Source: Actinomycetes bacterium (GTDB lineage Bacteria; Actinomycetota; Acidimicrobiia; Acidimicrobiales; JAKAVM01). Taken from it: DNA of 45,497 nucleotides. Made by a program: the position numbers and the translations under genes. The notes beneath the pieces were generated by a model. The model had not been told where the DNA came from, ran no database searches, and saw only the letters and a program-made list of their open reading frames with translations. Position 1 is the first letter of the stretch, and each line of letters starts with the position of its first letter. The DNA lies in the NCBI GenBank assembly GCA_021827485.1, contig JAKAVM010000026.1:1-45497 (forward strand), read 5' to 3'. Shown here piece after piece: positions 44,244-45,497 of this stretch.

Positions 44244-45418
44244 CCAATATTGAGCAGATTAAGATAACTATTGATACATTTACCAATACATTCGGTATCG
44301 GCCCACAAGGAGTCTGGAAGGCCCCCGGTCGAATTAATCTCATAGGTGAGCATACAGATTACAACCAAGGATTAGTTCTGCCTTTTGCCATCGAACAGTC
44401 CTGCTACGCATTAATTGCTCCTCGCAAAGATTCGCTAGTGAGAGTATCGAGTATACGATCATCCCACAAACCAATTACTGTCGAGTCGCCCCATAACTTT
44501 GATCTTGAAACTCTAACCGCCTCGACTTGTCGTACTTGGCTAGCTTTCCCTAAAGGTATATGTTACTTTCTCTCCAAGAAAGGTATGAACACGGGCGCTG
44601 ACATAGCGGTCCTTGGCCAGGTTCCTATTGGTTCCGGACTTTCCTCGTCGGCCGCTTTGGCTTGTGCAATAGCACTTGGTTTGAATGAAATTTATTCTTT
44701 AGGTCTAACCAAGATGGAACTTGTCCAACTAGTCTCGAAAGCTGAAAATATATTTGCAGGAGTGCCTGCGGGTATTATGGATCCAGCTGCCTCTCTATTG
44801 GCAGTCAAAGATCATCTTCTCTTTCTTGATACCGATTCCGAGTGCTATGAACAAGTTCCTTTTCTATACTCATCCCAAGATACGCAACTGATCTTGATAG
44901 ACACTAACGATCGACATCGCCTATCAGAGTCAGGCTACGCACTTCGTCGGCAACAATGTAAACTTGCATGTGAGCAGTTGGGAGTTAAATCTTTAAGAGA
45001 AATAACTTTTGATGATTTAGATTCAACCTTGTCGAAATTAGACGATCCACTACTTAGAAAACGAGTAGCACACGTAGTTACTGAAAATCAACGAGTTATC
45101 TCAGCCCTGGATGCAGTTCGATCTAATAATTATCTCACGCTTGGTTCAATACTTACCCAAGGTCATATGTCCTTGAAAAATTATTACGAGGTTTCCACGC
45201 AGCGCCTTGATCTGGCAGTCGATACTGCAATTCAAAGTGGCGCATTAGGGGCGAGAATGACTGGAGGTGGTTTTGGAGGGTCAGTATTAGCTTTGGCTCC
45301 CAAAAGCGCTACCTCGACCATCTCAAAATCAATAGAGCAATCCTTTAGTGCCCAGGGCTTTGCAGCACCAACAATCTATTTTCCGACACCGTGCCAAGGT
45401 GCAATCAGGCTATCATAG
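44240..45418 (+). CDS. galK: Galactokinase
   Basis: Phosphorylates galactose at C1 as the first dedicated Leloir step, feeding galT. The 392-residue GHMP kinase has the galactokinase signature GRINLIGEHTDYN (about 30-42), the ATP-binding PIGSGLSSSAALACA (about 129-143) and the C-terminal RMTGGGFGGSVLAL. ATGA overlap with galT. galE is not in the window. The next gene, about 47 bases on, appears to be a GH13 glucosidase, so this may be a sugar-use operon. Confidence 0.95.
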   Translation: MTNIEQIKITIDTFTNTFGIGPQGVWKAPGRINLIGEHTDYNQGLVLPFAIEQSCYALIAPRKDSLVRVSSIRSSHKPITVESPHNFDLETLTASTCRTWLAFPKGICYFLSKKGMNTGADIAVLGQVPIGSGLSSSAALACAIALGLNEIYSLGLTKMELVQLVSKAENIFAGVPAGIMDPAASLLAVKDHLLFLDTDSECYEQVPFLYSSQDTQLILIDTNDRHRLSESGYALRRQQCKLACEQLGVKSLREITFDDLDSTLSKLDDPLLRKRVAHVVTENQRVISALDAVRSNNYLTLGSILTQGHMSLKNYYEVSTQRLDLAVDTAIQSGALGARMTGGGFGGSVLALAPKSATSTISKSIEQSFSAQGFAAPTIYFPTPCQGAIRLS

Positions 45419-45465
45419 CCCTGTGAAAGTAATGATCGCCCAAGTCTCCAAGGGAGAGCGCAACA

Positions 45466-45497
45466 ATGAACGATAGTTGGTGGAAAGAGTGCGTAAT
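45466..45497 (+). CDS. Probable GH13 alpha-glucosidase, first codons only (3' end outside window)
   Basis: From the ATG at 45466 the frame reads MNDSWWKECV and is open to the window edge. The start WWKE followed by hydrophobic residues is the characteristic beginning of GH13 oligo-1,6-glucosidases and related enzymes (usually continuing VVYQIYPRSF). An AGGGAGAG Shine-Dalgarno (45450-45457) lies eight bases upstream. Only ten residues are visible, so this is a short-motif call. Confidence 0.5.
   Translation, partial: MNDSWWKECV

Overview
The window looks like a piece of chromosome from a moderate- to low-GC actinobacterium. It carries a fused CofG/CofH F420 synthase (FbiC), an AftD-type arabinofuranosyltransferase-like protein, an F420-type luciferase-like oxidoreductase, a fatty acyl-AMP ligase system, and many GTG/TTG starts. 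The base composition is clearly lower in GC than mycobacteria or streptomycetes. An Acidimicrobiia-like lineage is my best guess, but this is inference. Gene density is very high: no gap exceeds about 210 bases, and neighbours often overlap by 1 to 11 bases. I saw no tRNA, rRNA, CRISPR array, insertion sequence or prophage.

Layout. 1-7.5 kb (+): the end of transaldolase, then pgi, gnd, zwf and pgl (sugar-phosphate oxidation), followed 41 bases later by fbiC. 7.5-13.8 kb (-): gltB, gltD and a small unknown gene. 14-16.3 kb (+): thiO, thiS, a tandem-repeat block and a GNAT acetyltransferase. 16.3-19.8 kb: a membrane-anchored SGNH hydrolase (-), a methyltransferase (+) and a membrane-anchored alpha/beta hydrolase (-). 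19.9-22.6 kb (+): thiG, thiD and an overlapping condensation-type acyltransferase. 22.6-26.9 kb (-): an LLM oxidoreductase, a thiolase-like condensing enzyme, an acyl carrier protein and a fatty acyl-AMP ligase. 27-34.3 kb (-): GT2, GT4, methyltransferase and the AftD-like protein, probably one cell-envelope polysaccharide operon. 34.4-36.6 kb (-): an AIM24/TIGR00266 protein and an anchored GH43-like protein. 36.7-42.9 kb: fumC (+), two divergent MFS transporters, an unknown 271-residue protein and an SDR. 43.1-45.5 kb (+): galT, galK and the probable first codons of a GH13 glucosidase.

How the genes work together. The first operon turns glucose-6-phosphate into pentose phosphates and reducing power, and fbiC makes the F420 deazaflavin chromophore precursor. 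thiO, thiS, thiG and thiD supply the thiazole and pyrimidine branches of thiamine synthesis, but envelope-type genes separate the first two from the last two. The FAAL-ACP-thiolase-LLM set, with the condensation-type acyltransferase facing it, looks like a small uncharacterised acyl-lipid or ketide assembly line. It is the best candidate here for an undescribed pathway.

The most unusual sequence features are short tandem duplications at gene ends. The 3' end of fbiC is repeated three times (44 bases per unit), and the downstream copy still encodes what looks like the ancestral C-terminus and stop. The 3' end of thiS is repeated three times (53 bases per unit). Each thiS unit carries a Shine-Dalgarno sequence and a GTG, giving a chain of overlapping mini-ORFs that ends exactly at the ATG of the GNAT gene. 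The zwf 5' end has a third, in-frame 24-base duplication.
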